Assembly: GCA_003990745.1 (NCBI GenBank)
Contig: RBNI01001294.1
Coordinates: 1 to 23,217 of the forward strand
Reading direction: 5' to 3'
Source: Jimgerdemannia flammicorona
Lineage: Eukaryota > Mucoromycota > Endogonomycetes > Endogonales > Endogonaceae
Length of the DNA stretch: 23,217 bases
Shown here: positions 8,775 to 19,125 of the stretch, piece by piece
Numbering within the stretch: the first letter of the stretch is position 1
Layout: every line of letters begins with the position of its first letter
Notes under the pieces: model-generated
Databases searched by the model: none
What the model was told of the DNA's origin: nothing
Seen by the model: only the letters and a program-made list of their open reading frames with translations
Made by a program: the position numbers and the translations under genes

Positions 8775-10111
8775 TTCACTTTCTTCTCCTGAGTTCTCTT
8801 GAAGTTATTGGCCTCGGTTATCTTCCATCCTTGCTCCTTGGTTGTTTCGGCAAGTCCAAACCTCATTTGTTGTCTGAATGGTGGGATTTCTATGAGCTGA
8901 CCAAAGGTTGCATTGACCTTTTGTTGGCTAAGGTCCTTGAAGATATCATACTTGAAAGTCTTGGTCTTGTGAAGTTTCTTTTCTTTTTCTCCTTTGCTAA
9001 CTGGGGTAGTTCCTCAGATAATATCTTGAACTGCTTGCTCCAGCTCCATATCTTGGTCCATCTCTTTGGCTTGGCTTTTGGTGACCGTTTCTATCTACTT
9101 TTCTACTGAGTTCTTCTTGGGTCTTCCTGGTGGTCTCTTGTAGGGTTCCTTGTGAACATCCTTCTTGGTAGTCTGAGCAGGATAGGTCTCCCATTCTTCT
9201 TTATCGGAATCTCCAATTTCCTCAAAGGTAATTATATTGGCCTGCTCTGTGTTTCATATAGCATTGCTTGGTTGAGCCTTGCACTTAGTTTCACTCATGC
9301 ATTCATAGGAGTAGTGACCTTCTTCTCTACAGATATAGTAGGTACCTTTCTTCTTGTCCGAGGTAGCAGCAAACTTCTGAACTGGGCAGCAGTTTCTTCC
9401 TTGGATTTCTTTTACCACATCTCCCAGGTGGGTGGTCATTTCAGCAAACCTCTTGGCAAGTTCCTCCATAGGGTCACTGCTCTTTTGCTGCTCTGTAGTT
9501 TTTGGCTGAGGTGTGTTTCAATAGATCATTGTAGTAGGGATCACACTGGTTGCCTTGGATGTTTTGATTCTGACTTCTGTGACTCTTTCCATTGTATGGT
9601 CTTATGGGTGTCTGACTGTCCAATATCGCTGAGCTTAGGTGACCTTCTGTAGCAGATCCAAGACTACTGGTAATAAACAAATGGCCATGGCTATCTCTGG
9701 GTGAACTCCTTTCATGAAGGTTGCTTTGGCTACTTGATCTCGGATAGCAGCAGCATAATCCACGAGGATTATCTGATATCAAATTCTGATATAGAATGTG
9801 TTTGGATCCTCACTCATTCCTTGGCATATTATATTGAGCTGATCCTTCAGAGCTTGCTTGATCTCATCTATATAATATGTATTTTGGAGCCAGGTCTTCT
9901 GTGCTGTCAGTATAGCATCAGCATCATTTCCTGCATGGGTTGCAGCTGTAAATGCTGCTCTGGCAGGACCTTGTAGGCTGAAGAGCATGAGGGCTACTTG
10001 CTGTGCTGCTGTCAGGGTCCTTACAGTAGCATACTGCTCGAAATCATCAATGAAGGTAATGATTGATTCATCTGAGGTATACCCATGGAATACTGGTGGT
10101 TTCATATCCAT
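8775..10111 (-). pseudogene. gypsy-1 gag with zinc knuckle and AT-hook-like motif
   Basis: Capsid/nucleocapsid polyprotein. The chosen start is the ATG at 10111 (context ACAAAATGG); upstream in the same frame there is a TGA. The capsid part reads MDMKPPVFHGYTSDE and TFIDDFEQYATVR, then continues in the same frame as DYAAAIRDQVAKATFMKGV through stops at 9779 and later. The nucleocapsid knuckle is at 9340-9299: the pattern C-x2-C-x4-H-x4-C has lost its first Cys (TGC to TAC), the rest being CREEGHYSYEC. Farther on KRPPGRPKKN (about 9140-9110) resembles an AT-hook core. The frame continues to about 8770 with a basic tail. At least seven in-frame stops. Confidence 0.85.
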
Positions 10112-10209
10112 TTTGTCTGGGTATTGTGGCTTGGTTTGTGTAGTTGCTCAGGTAGTGGTGGTTGTTTGTTGTTCAGCTTGAAAGTGAGGGATTCATCTTG
10201 AATCACCAG

Positions 10210-10223
10210 CCAATGGGCACCAA
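10210..10223 (-). other. gypsy-1 primer-binding-site candidate
   Basis: Eight bases inside the 5' LTR the - strand reads TTGGTGCCCATTGG. The leading TGG is what a tRNA 3' CCA end would pair with. I did not match it to a particular tRNA. The Tf1-type self-priming alternative fails, as I see no complement in the expected transcript start. Confidence 0.55.
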
Positions 10224-10231
10224 GTTATATC

Positions 10232-10691
10232 ATAGCAGATGCTTACTCTTAAAAGTATATCAGATTTCTGTATCTTGAATACTTGATCTTCTCTGACTCC
10301 TTGGAGTCCTTGGGATGCAGGAGTGGATGAGTTCAAAGTGTGTCTGCCCACGGGCTTACTAGTTCCTTTGCTATCTCTTTGCTTTTGAACTATTTTGATC
10401 TGAGGTTTATTCACTCTGAGATACTGGGTTATTTATATAAGTTTTGCTAACTATAAGATGGCTAAGTAATGGCTTATTTCACAAGTGTTGAATCTTTTAA
10501 CATCTGCTAAGATTTCGCTAATTACAAAGATTCTAACATCTCCTAAATCCTTGCAAATGTTAAAGTTTCTATACTTTGCAGAATGTAGCTGCTATTTATG
10601 AGGCTAAGCTATATTGGAAATCAGATTCAGGTACTGTGATCAAATGTCTAATTCCCCTGTTTTATGTTACTAATTTGGATCAACTATCACA
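10232..10691 (-). repeat. gypsy-1 5' LTR
   Basis: 460 bp, partner of 3998-4457. It holds the promoter: on the - strand TTATATAAAT (10440-10431) is a TATA box, and an AATAAA lies about 25 bp downstream of it. It begins TGTGATAG where the other copy has TGTGACAG, a C-to-T difference. Confidence 0.92.
10431..10440 (-). promoter_or_regulatory. TATA box in gypsy-1 5' LTR
   Basis: TTATATAAAT on the - strand, identical in both LTRs, placed about 200 bp upstream of the LTR end. Expected element promoter. Confidence 0.55.
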
Positions 10692-10696
10692 ATAAA
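10692..10696. repeat. Target-site duplication (right) of gypsy-1
   Basis: ATAAA, same as 3993-3997. The restored pre-insertion site is AT-rich, showing that the host DNA was already mutated at the time. Confidence 0.7.
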
Positions 10697-10779
10697 TATA
10701 TACTATCTAAAATAATAAACAATACCCCTCTTCTCTCTACTCTATATTTATAACATATTTGATATAATATCAATCTCTA

Positions 10780-12700
10780 CTACTACTGAAGAATGAGTCA
10801 TTACTAATATTAGATAGAAAGAAAAGTAATAATCTCAAGACTTACTAATTATTCAGTATTAAAAGAATTCTAACCAGAAGCCAGTATAGTACAGAACTCT
10901 CAACTTGTACTAACAGACTTATCACTAGAAGATCTGACTCAACTGGATCAATCAGATATTATAGAAGAATCTGCCAAAAGTTTTAACAAACTTATATAAG
11001 AATTAGAAAATTTTCAGGTTCTCTCAGAAGCTCTATCAGTCTCTTCTATCAAATCACTACTTAGACTAGCAACAATAGCCTCAAAAGTATTAGAAATAAT
11101 CTCTTCAAGGATATCCAGATCTACTGTATTTTACTTAAGACTAACAATCTCATCTTTAAGAATACTCAGACCTACTGAACCTTACTCAAGATTAATAACC
11201 CCATCTTCAAGGATATTCAGATCTACTATATCTTACTCAAGACTAATAATCCTATCTTCAGAATATCCAAGCATCCCAAGATCTAAAAAAATCTCAGAAA
11301 GTAAATTAGAATTAGAATTAGAATTATGATAAAATGACCACTCTAATACTAATCTTTGCAGAATACCCAGAAGAAGACCCAAGAGAATTCTCTAATATGA
11401 TTGAAGGAATAGCTACCCTAAATAATCTCTCTACCCAGAGAAAAATCACTATCTTCAAGACTCAACTAAGAGAACTAGTTAAGTGAATATTTAACTAAGT
11501 AGCAAATAATATATATATAGACCTTAAAGCAGCCATCTATATAGTAGTTTTCTGAGAAGAAGAATATAAAGTCATGACCTACTAACTTATTAAAAATATA
11601 GAAAATGAAACCCATCATAAGATTTAAGAATTGATCATAGAGATGAAGATCAATCTTAGAGAATTACCCAGAGTATTTATCATTAGAATTTTGAAAAGAA
11701 AATATATAGCTAGATTCAATACTCTCAATAAGACATTATAGATCTAATGATCTTTATAAATGAGATTTCTCTAAATATTGCCCAGTATATCAATATTCTA
11801 ACTGTCAGAAGACCTGAAGAATAAGTAAGAATTTTTTGATATCAGACAAAAAATAATTAAAAGTAATCATAATAAGAAAGATAACAAAGAAGATCTTTCG
11901 GTCAAAACTCTATAAGGACTCCTTTAAGAATGTGGAAAACCAGAAGTAGGAAGACTAGTTAAGAAGTAAAAGAAAGAGAGAAATGAAATTCAGAATCTTA
12001 ACTCTAAGTTTGACTAATTGGTTAACTAAATAAAAAAACTTAATATATATAAATCAGAGCTATCTATAAGATAACAAAGGTTATATATTATAAAGAAATC
12101 AAGACTATCTATTTGGAGATAACAGGAGCTACTAGTAATAAGAAAAAAGAAGATATATAGTCTAAGATAAAGCCTAAGTCTAATACTTCTACTATTGATA
12201 TTTTAGATACTATATTATAGAATATGATAATAGAAAAGTGACCAAAGAGACACAGAACTACTAAATAAAAGAATATAATCCAGTATAAGAAAACTGAAGC
12301 TTAACATATCAAAAACTTTAAAGAAGAAAGCAATAGTAATAATTATTATAATCTAGACCTATATCTAACTAAGATTATCTCTAGAAAAACAGTCTACTTA
12401 GCTAAAAAGAAAAAGAGACCAGTAGGAAGGTCATTCAGAAATACTAGCAAAATAACTATTTTGAAAGAATATAAAGAAGTTGAAGAGAAGCAGATTGAAA
12501 TATCTCCTAGGTCTCCCTTACTTTTCATATCTGAAAAAAATAGACTACTACTTAAAGATAAAGAAATGTGACATAAAGAACAAGAGCCTATTGTCTCAAA
12601 GTCTAAGAAGAAGTACATTCCAAGGATTATACCTAGAGACATCTATAATGAAGTCTAGAAAAAGATTCTAGAAGTTAAGATAGAAGTCTCTCTCTTATTA
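10780..12700 (+). pseudogene. gypsy-2 gag remnant
   Basis: Leader and N-terminal part (10780-11330) are Ser/Leu-rich with a tandem repeat. From the ATG at 11334 the frame reads IFAEYPEEDPREFSNMIEG, then ATLNNLSTQRKITIFKTQL, then a stop: a plausible capsid-like sequence. Farther on the sequence is Lys- and Glu-rich and broken by many stops. I could not find a zinc knuckle. Assignment to gag rests mainly on its place before protease. Confidence 0.6.
11102..11268 (+). repeat. Tandem repeat, 51-bp unit, three copies plus a partial
   Basis: Units at 11102-11152, 11153-11203 and 11204-11254 with a partial copy to 11268, each beginning TCTTCAAGGATAT or close to it. The unit is 17 codons long, so it would have repeated in frame within the N-terminal part of gag. 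Differences between units are mostly transitions. Confidence 0.85.
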
Positions 12701-12854
12701 TTTCTAAACTGATAGCTGCTGAGATTTGAAATAAACTATTGAGAACTACTAGGTCCAGTACTGGCTAAGTTTTAATCTCATAATAAGAAATAGTACCAAC
12801 TACTATCCAGACTATAGAGAGATATATCAGCATATATCTACATAGAGATATTGG

Positions 12855-13180
12855 AGGACAGAATGCAAAAATCCTCATTGACATATGTATATAGGAGCAG
12901 CTATCTGTATTCTTATTAAATAATTTCTAGATACTCTCCAGTAATCCATTGATGGACTATCTAATCTCAATATTATAGTAGCAGATAGAGCTAGACCTTA
13001 ATCTCTTGAAGAAGTATGAAACATCACTATCTTACTTGAACATATTCAGTTCTCTATTCTAAAAGCTATTATTACCAAAGCTATTACCTATGACATAATT
13101 CTTGGTATCAACTGGATAAAGAAAATGAATGCAATTATTGATATTAGTTAATAGATACTCAAATTTGACTATACAGAAAA
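12855..13180 (+). pseudogene. gypsy-2 aspartic protease remnant
   Basis: At about 12865-12900 the frame reads AKILIDICI then a stop, matching the retropepsin active-site string ILIDTGA with Thr and Gly codons lost by transitions. The C-terminal signature is clear at about 13087-13160: ITYDIILGINWIKKMNAIID, matching YDxILGxxWLxxxxxxID. Stops break the frame between. Confidence 0.75.
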
Positions 13181-14509
13181 AAGTATTCAATTAAGATAAC
13201 TAGTTATGAATAATTAAAGAAGAAGAAGAAGATTACTATTCAGAAAGAGTATATTAGCAATAAAGAATATACTATAGAGAAAGAGGAATCTGAAGATAGA
13301 AATGATCTCAGACTTAACTCATAAATTGGCCAAAAAACAATAAATAGATAAAAGATATTATCTTTATTATAATTAGAGTCATTACAGAATAAGTCAGTGG
13401 ATGTTTCACTTATCCCAAAAGATACAAATACTCCAAAAATTTCTCAGAGATCATTGGAACAAGAAATTCACCTAGTATAGCTTACTCTAAGTATAGAAAA
13501 AGAAAGAAGAAATATAACTACTCTCTAAAGACACCTATAACCAAAGCTACAAAAGTATAAGTAATCTAGTATCAAGAAGTATCTAATGAAAAAACCCCTG
13601 AAAAGAAGTCTCTAAGTAGGAGAAACTCTCAGAAGTTATCCCCTGAGATGACTACTACAATATACTACTAAAATATAATGATATCTGAAATACTGAAGAA
13701 GAATTCAGTATAGTCACCATTGTCTCAAAATAAGAACAAATAAGGAAATAGCCTTTTGGCAAAGAAGATACTAGCATCAGATGATCTTTTACTCTCTCTG
13801 AGACAATTGCTATTAGTACTATTTACTAGATCAGTAAAAAAGACAGAGATACTATAGATCAGGATCCCTAATTATAATTAGACAACTATCTTTCAAGAAA
13901 TCACTATAATGCTGAGAAGATGAGCTAATGAATAAGATAACTTCATCTAAATAGAAATACAGTCCTTAGCTACCCTTCTTCCAACTTATAATAAAGATGA
14001 ATACTGATTTCTAAAATAGTAAGAAGTTAATAACTGAGAACTCTATTTTCAAGTAATGGGATATTGCAATCATAAAAAACACTCAGACAGTTAAGACTAC
14101 ATATATTAGAAACCTTACCTCAGCTAAGATATTATAGTATCCATGCTCAAGAGAGGAGATAACAGAGCTAAGATCTAAAGAAAATAGGCCAGAAAACTAA
14201 AAAAGAAGGTTCTTAAGATCTATGACTAAGAAATATCATCCTAGCTCTCATCTGATATAAAATCTATTAAGAATATATAGAAGATATATACTATTAACTT
14301 CATAGAAGTCCTAGAATCTATAAGAAAAAGAGGAATCAATTACCTCTAAGACCTTTCTACTGGAATCAGATAGCTATATCTCAACCTTAGAGTATAGAGG
14401 CTTATATATATCTACTGAAGCTTTAGCTCAAGAATAATCCAAACTTAGTGAAGATATTATCTGATATATCTTACTATATATATCCCAAGGCCAAACTCTC
14501 TATAAAAGC
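13181..14509 (+). other. gypsy-2 spacer between protease and dUTPase
   Basis: About 1.3 kb, Lys/Glu/Ser-rich when read in the pol direction and full of stops. No known domain was recognised. The matching linker in gypsy-1 is only about 380 bp, so this family has either a longer linker or an additional, now unreadable, domain. Confidence 0.5.
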
Positions 14510-14880
14510 TTATCAAGAAGATATAGAATATGATTTTTACAATTTTAGAAATAAATCTATTAAATTTAGAAGAATAATAGTACTTAGTATAGAACTAGCT
14601 CTATAGCTATTCAAAGAAACTTATATCTAACTGACCTCAAGGTCTGGACTTACTAAATAAGAAATAACTATAGAAACATGAATAATAGACCCAGGATATA
14701 TAGGGAAAATCAGAGTCATCCTGAACATAGTAGTATAGAATAGACCTAAATCTCAAAGAGCAAAAGATTGAATAAGTAATCTTCATTAAGGTCAAGACTC
14801 TCCAACTATAAGAAGTCCTCAAACTAACTCAAGGTATAAGAAAAACAGAAGAATTTAGAAGCTTAGATAAGATAGAGGTA
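14510..14880 (+). pseudogene. dUTPase domain inside gypsy-2 pol
   Basis: Five trimeric-dUTPase motifs in order on the + strand. Motif 1 is EYDFYNF (14526-14546; consensus AGxDLxA). Then IELAL, a stop, and LFKETYI lead to motif 2 RSGLT (14640-14654). Motif 3 is IIDPGYIGKIRV (14682-14717; consensus GVIDxDYxGEIxV, catalytic Asp kept). Motif 4 is KEQKIE, a stop, then VIFIKV (14755-14790; consensus KxGDRIAQxxF). Motif 5 is RKTEEFRSLD (14839-14868; consensus RGxGGFGSTG, Gly codons turned to Glu/Arg codons). Motifs 1-3 share one frame, and motifs 4-5 lie one base over. As in gypsy-1 it lies between protease and RT. Dead copy. Confidence 0.82.
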
Positions 14881-15439
14881 TATCTTCTCTAGATCAACCA
14901 CTTTAAAGAGAATTCTTCTCAGTAAGTATACTACTAATTAGTCAAGCTATAAGAATCAAATTCTAGAACTAGAAGAGCATACTATATTTGATATCTTTAT
15001 ATTACTTGATTCTAGAAATCTCTTCTTTGAAACAAATGAGAATCTCAAGAACCTGAATATAGAAGAATTTATATTTTCTGACAAAATGAACTCTATATAC
15101 TCTTTAGTAATAAACTAAGGCTTGGAAAGCCTCATTCTACTAAAAGAAATTATTATAGACTATCTAGTACCCTATCTTAATTAGATATACAGAGAAGTTT
15201 ATAAACTAAATCTATCAGAAAATAGTAAAAGATCTCAGAAGAAAAAAAAGACCTTTTTATAATCCAGAAGAAAGTAAAGAAATAGAATTAATCTCTCAAC
15301 AATAGTAGTAACTTGCAAAACTCCTTTATAAATATTAGATCTTTATTATATATATATTATAGTAACCAACTATATAACATATTATACTATTACAGTATAA
15401 ATATAAAAAATGCAATACTTATCTTATGGAAGTCTTATA
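14881..15439 (+). other. gypsy-2 spacer between dUTPase and RT
   Basis: About 560 bp, very AT-rich and with many stops. It should hold the RT lead-in region, but no motif is clear enough to place. Nothing else seen. Confidence 0.45.
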
Positions 15440-16240
15440 TATAGAATACTCTATTATCTAAAAATATTCAAGAAGGAATATATTTAGAAACTCTTAGACA
15501 ATAAAGTTATCTAATCCTCTACCAGCTCTTGGACCAGTCTTATACTCATTATATCTAAGAAAAGAAGATAGAGGCTCTGTATAGATTATAGAAAGCTCAA
15601 CTTAGTAATAGAAAAAGATACTTACTCTATGCTCAGAATTGATAATCTCCTAGATAAATTATAAGATACCACATACTTCAGTAGTATGGATCTTTTTGCA
15701 AAATTCTATAAGATCTCTATGGACTTTAAAAACATCTAGAAAACAGTCTTTCTTACTCTAGAAAAATTGTTTAAATATCTCCAAATACTCTTTAGACTCT
15801 ATAATATACTCCTCCAACTTCTCAGAGAATGGCAAACTCAGTCTGTAGCCTACTAATCTACTACTGCCTAATTATATATATAGACAATACTAATATCTAT
15901 TCAGCAAATTTCAAAGAATATCAGTATTATCTAGAAGAATTCTTTCAGCTCACTTATAAAAACCACCTGAGACTTAATGCTAAGAAGTACTACTTTGAAA
16001 AACAGAAACTTGAATTTCTTAGATTTATAGTTTTTAAAGAAGAAACTCATACAGATCCAAAGAAAACTGAGATAATCAACAACAGGCCAGTACCTAAGAC
16101 TTTAAAGAAAATATTATCATTACTGATATTAGTATTATACTATGGGAGATTTATCAAGAATATTATCTAAATTACTACTCTAATTCAAAATCTTCTCAAG
16201 AAAAAAGTGCCCTATAAATAGATAGAATTATAAGAACTAG
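15440..16240 (+). pseudogene. gypsy-2 reverse transcriptase remnant
   Basis: Readable blocks in order: SSWTSLILIISKK, RLCIDYRKLNLVIEKDTYS (15566-15625), TTYFSSMDLFAKFYKISMD (first catalytic Asp in MDL) and KTVFLTLEKLFKYL. The catalytic box at 15877-15888 is YIDN, where the second Asp of YIDD has become Asn (GAT to AAT). Then LRLNAKKYYFEKQKLEFLRF and ETHTDPKKTEII follow. The stretch 15829-16170 happens to be free of stops but starts at a non-native ATG in a shadow frame. Inactive by active-site loss as well as by stops. Confidence 0.88.
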
Positions 16241-16620
16241 TCTTTAGAGAAATTAAGCACTATATAACTGCAGTATTAGTTCTTATGAACTCAATCTATA
16301 GAAGCCATTCATCTTGTATACAGATATCTCTAAAGATAATCTTAAAGCAGTCTTAGCCTAAGAAAGATCTGATCAATAGTACTATATAATAATTTATATA
16401 AGTTGAGCTATTAATAGTCACTATGTTCAAATACTATCTTATTGAAGAAAGGTTTACTCTGATAATGATCATACTGCTCTCCAATAGCTATTCTACTATA
16501 GGAAATCTACTGGAATTCTTATCAGCTAGATCCTTATTCTATAGAATTACAAAATCACTATTATCTATAAAGTAAGAAAAGCTTAAAATGATATTAATAG
16601 ACTTTTTTACTAATTTTAAT
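16241..16620 (+). pseudogene. gypsy-2 RNase H remnant
   Basis: Follows RT directly. FILYTDISKDNLKAVLA (about 16310-16355) carries the first catalytic Asp in the usual LxTDAS setting. NDHTALQ at about 16465-16485 corresponds to TDHxAL, then GILIS, a stop, and ILILQNYKITIIYK matches the final strand region before the last Asp, readable as NDINRLF. Many stops. Confidence 0.75.
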
Positions 16621-16739
16621 AAACTAGAAAGAGTGTATCAAGAAACCACACTCTAAAGAAAGTTTTCATAATCATTAAAATATAAGAAGATATTATCTGA
16701 TAAGAATACCAGAAGGCCCACCAAGAACAGACAAATATA

Positions 16740-17650
16740 AAAAAAAAAAATTATAAATAATATACAAATACTGGCTCTATCTTAGAACAAAAGTCTAAGA
16801 CATACTCCAAAAATGTGATACCTTCTAGAAGTATTAAAGACAGAAGAACTATCAAGTACTACTATAACTAATCACACTATAGTCTATATCTTTCAAAGAT
16901 AGAAAGTAGATATTATTAGATTCTTACTAGTTATACTAAGAAGAAACAAATATATTATAGTATTTATAGAATATCTGACCAAATGACCAAAAGCTTTCTT
17001 CTTTAGAAATTGCCAATATCTTGATCATTATTGGCCTCTTTTATGGCCTGACACTCAGATATAGACCTTTAGAAAACTTATCTCTAACTAAGGAACAGAA
17101 TCTACCAATAATATAATTATAAGTTATATTCTAATTTACAAGATCCATCACATCATGTTATTCTCAAATTAATAGTATAATAGAATAAATAAACCAGAAT
17201 ATTAAGAAATAACTTGTCTAAGTCAATTTTATTAACTATAATATCTGCTTATCTGAGATCCTATTGGAAATTTAAAATACTCCTACTATCTCTACTAAAT
17301 AAAAGCTATTCAAGATAATGTTTATTAAGAAAACTAGAACTACTGATCATAAGAACCTCAGAGACCTCCTTATAAAGACAGAACAATTATATAATTAAGT
17401 CTAAAATTAGATAATTAAGGCTCAAAAAAGATAAAAAAAGTACTATAACCAGAAGTAGAAAGGTTTGAAAATTAAGATTAAAGATCAAGTACTAGTTTGA
17501 AGAAGTATAATTAAAACAATTCTTGTGCTAAACTAGAGTCCAAATAAGGAGAACCTTATCTTATATATAACATCAGAGAAATATATATCTATATAAGCAA
17601 TATAGAAGAATATATCCCGAGAACTTTAGTATATATCAATTATCTTAAGA
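16740..17650 (+). pseudogene. gypsy-2 integrase remnant
   Basis: The catalytic core is readable at about 16905-16995 as KVDIIRFLLVILRRNKYIIV (first Asp) and FIEYLTK, a stop, then PKAFFF, matching DYLTKWPEA. About 17075-17110 reads LISN, a stop, then GTESTNN, equivalent to SDxGTEFxx with Asp turned to Asn. A GPY-like remnant lies near 17540-17562 as SK*GEPYLIY, fitting KWEGPYLIY with the Trp and Gly codons mutated. The N-terminal zinc domain is not clearly readable. Confidence 0.75.
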
Positions 17651-18214
17651 TATATCTATCTCTTACACAATAATCCAGAGGATTGATTAGTATCTCTAGA
17701 TGCTTGTCCTAAGTTCTCTTTAAGTCCTATTAATTCCCCTATCTTAGTTTTAGAAAAATTATTAATAACTACTTCAAACTAATCTAAATTCATTAAGAGA
17801 ACCTTACTATAGCCCAGTAACTTCTAAAAATCTACTAGCTATAGGTATACTATACTATTAGAGAACAACTACAAGCTCTCTCAACCCTGGAGTATACCTA
17901 TATCAGATATACTACAGATCTTATCTGAAGAAATAATATTGCAGTAGATAGACTCTATACTATCTATAAGTAAAATATAGAAGCAATAACTCAGACCCAA
18001 TTTTGTCTTGAAGATATATATCTAAAAAATGATCCCTACTACTTACCAGAGTATTATCTATTACATTGAGATACTATTCTCTAAAGAAGAAAAGAAGCTC
18101 TTAGAATGAAGTAGCTTTAAAACTAATGAAGATGATAAAACAGTAGTTGATACAAAAGATACTTACTTATATTGAAATAATAACTAAAGGACAGTCTGAG
18201 ATAGACTATTCTTT
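17651..18214 (+). other. gypsy-2 region after integrase
   Basis: About 560 bp with some less AT-rich, Pro/Ser-rich reading (DACPKFSLSPINSPILVLEK near 17695) but no recognisable domain. gypsy-1 has an extra ORF at the same relative place; I could not show that the two are related. Otherwise nothing seen. Confidence 0.35.
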
Positions 18215-18223
18215 AATGGGGGC
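18215..18223 (+). other. gypsy-2 polypurine tract candidate
   Basis: AATGGGGGC stands out in AT-rich DNA directly before TGATATAATAAG, which can be the LTR start. G runs not opposite a CpA context would survive RIP, so survival here is plausible. Confidence 0.4.
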
Positions 18224-19125
18224 TGATATAATAAGCTAGTAGAGAAATATACTCAGTTACTATCTAAATTAGTTATTATAATTTAACTATATATTATATC
18301 AGATATATTAGATAACCAGAACTGCTCTATGGTATCAACTTGTATAAATAACCCAGATAGCTAAATAAAAGTACAAAGTATTTCTAACTGATATACTATA
18401 TTAGAATTTGAAATTAGTATTTCTAGCTAGTATGTTATAATAGAATTTATATTTATATCTCTAATAGAAACAGCTAAATTTTATCAGAAATAGTAATTTA
18501 GAGTTAGTTATATAGTAATCAGATAGTAATCACATCTATATAAAATATCTCTGAGATTTAAGTAAATAAACCTCAGTCTGAAATTGAACCTAAAAAGTAA
18601 AAGACAAGTCTGTCTACTATATTTTGAGAGATATATCTATCAAAAGTCACTTAATTCAGGAAAAATTACAATACTTAGGAGAAATATCTGCTCTAAAGCC
18701 ACTTTTAGGAGATTGTGAGCTTAATATCTAATATATACTCTAGTCTACTTTTTGATATAAAGAAGTCTATAATACTTTTAGTCTACTTGCCAGATAAGCC
18801 AGAAGAGAAATCTATTATATTTTGATATACTTATCAGACTAAGTCTGAAGAACTTGAAAAATCTATTAATTTAGAAAAAAATCTATATTAACTAAAAAAT
18901 CTGCTGAATATAGCATATTATATCTGATTTTTACCTAATTAGAAAATTGCTAAAATTATCTATATTATATAAAATAGAGAACTTATATCAATTTCTGAGA
19001 GAAACTATTGAATATTTTATTGCCTTTAATAAAGTAACTGAAGACTTAAGCCAATTTACATAGCAGTCACAACTCTGTAATTTATCTCTATTTATCTGAT
19101 ATATTATAATATATATTTTAGTAAT
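18224..19125 (+). repeat. gypsy-2 3' LTR, heavily mutated
   Basis: Matches 19421-20160 over most of its length, with several indels. Shared landmarks: CTTGTATAAATAACC at 18339, TATAAAATAT followed by GTAAATAAACCTC near 18540-18575, GAAGAACTTGAA near 18848, and AAAGTAACTGAAGACTTAAG near 19032. Relative to the other copy its C and G bases are largely replaced by T and A. Ends are approximate: an alternative start is TGGTATCAAC at 18330, and the 3' end dissolves in AT-rich sequence. It contains a TATA-like box and AATAAA as expected for an LTR. Confidence 0.75.

Larger units (their letters stand above)
3998..10691 (-). mobile_element. Full-length Ty3/gypsy LTR retrotransposon with dUTPase (gypsy-1)
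   Basis: A 6.7-kb element read on the - strand, bounded by two 460-bp direct LTRs and a 5-bp duplication. The order is 5' LTR, primer-binding candidate, gag with zinc knuckle, protease, acidic linker, dUTPase, RT, RNase H, integrase with GPY module, an extra ORF, polypurine tract and 3' LTR. Integrase after RNase H makes it Ty3/gypsy. I counted about 42 differences between the LTRs by eye, of which about 39 are transitions. Together with many TGA/TAA codons standing for CGA/CAA, this indicates light to moderate RIP. The frame of pol also changes at about 8765, 7670, 6893, somewhere in 6160-6000, and about 5390. The copy is dead. It is much less degraded than the DNA on both sides, so it arrived after its host had already been mutated. 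Confidence 0.92.
10697..19125 (+). mobile_element. Ty3/gypsy retrotransposon relic with dUTPase, host of gypsy-1 (gypsy-2)
   Basis: About 8.4 kb (plus a possible 5' LTR remnant left of 3998) of AT-rich DNA on the + strand. In order it holds remnants of gag, protease, dUTPase, RT, RNase H, integrase and an LTR. The RT-RNase H-integrase order defines Ty3/gypsy. CpG is almost absent (I saw only isolated ones such as near 11897 and 17618), and stops occur every few codons. It is far more degraded than gypsy-1, so it is the older insertion. The protease-RT spacing is unusually long, about 2.2 kb, of which the dUTPase takes about 370 bp. Confidence 0.88.

Noticed and set aside
8755..8775. Programmed gag-pol frameshift at about 8765
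   Set aside because: No slippery heptamer or pseudoknot could be shown, and the same copy has at least four other frame changes, so an indel is as likely.
8166..9652. Several + strand frames of 79-166 codons antisense to gag and protease
   Set aside because: They mirror real - strand coding sequence; hydrophobic content arises from reverse complement of Lys/Glu/Gln codons.
9474..9782. 102-codon frame on the - strand in gag
   Set aside because: The neighbouring frame continues the gag protein (DYAAAIRDQVAKATF) through RIP stops, so this one is a shadow.
12394..12671. Short frames of 63-82 codons in gypsy-2 gag region
   Set aside because: AT-rich shadows without motif; gag direction and position do not support them.
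15829..16170. 113-codon open frame in gypsy-2 as an independent gene
   Set aside because: It contains the RT YIDN box and following RT motifs; it is a stop-free part of the dead RT, not a separate gene.
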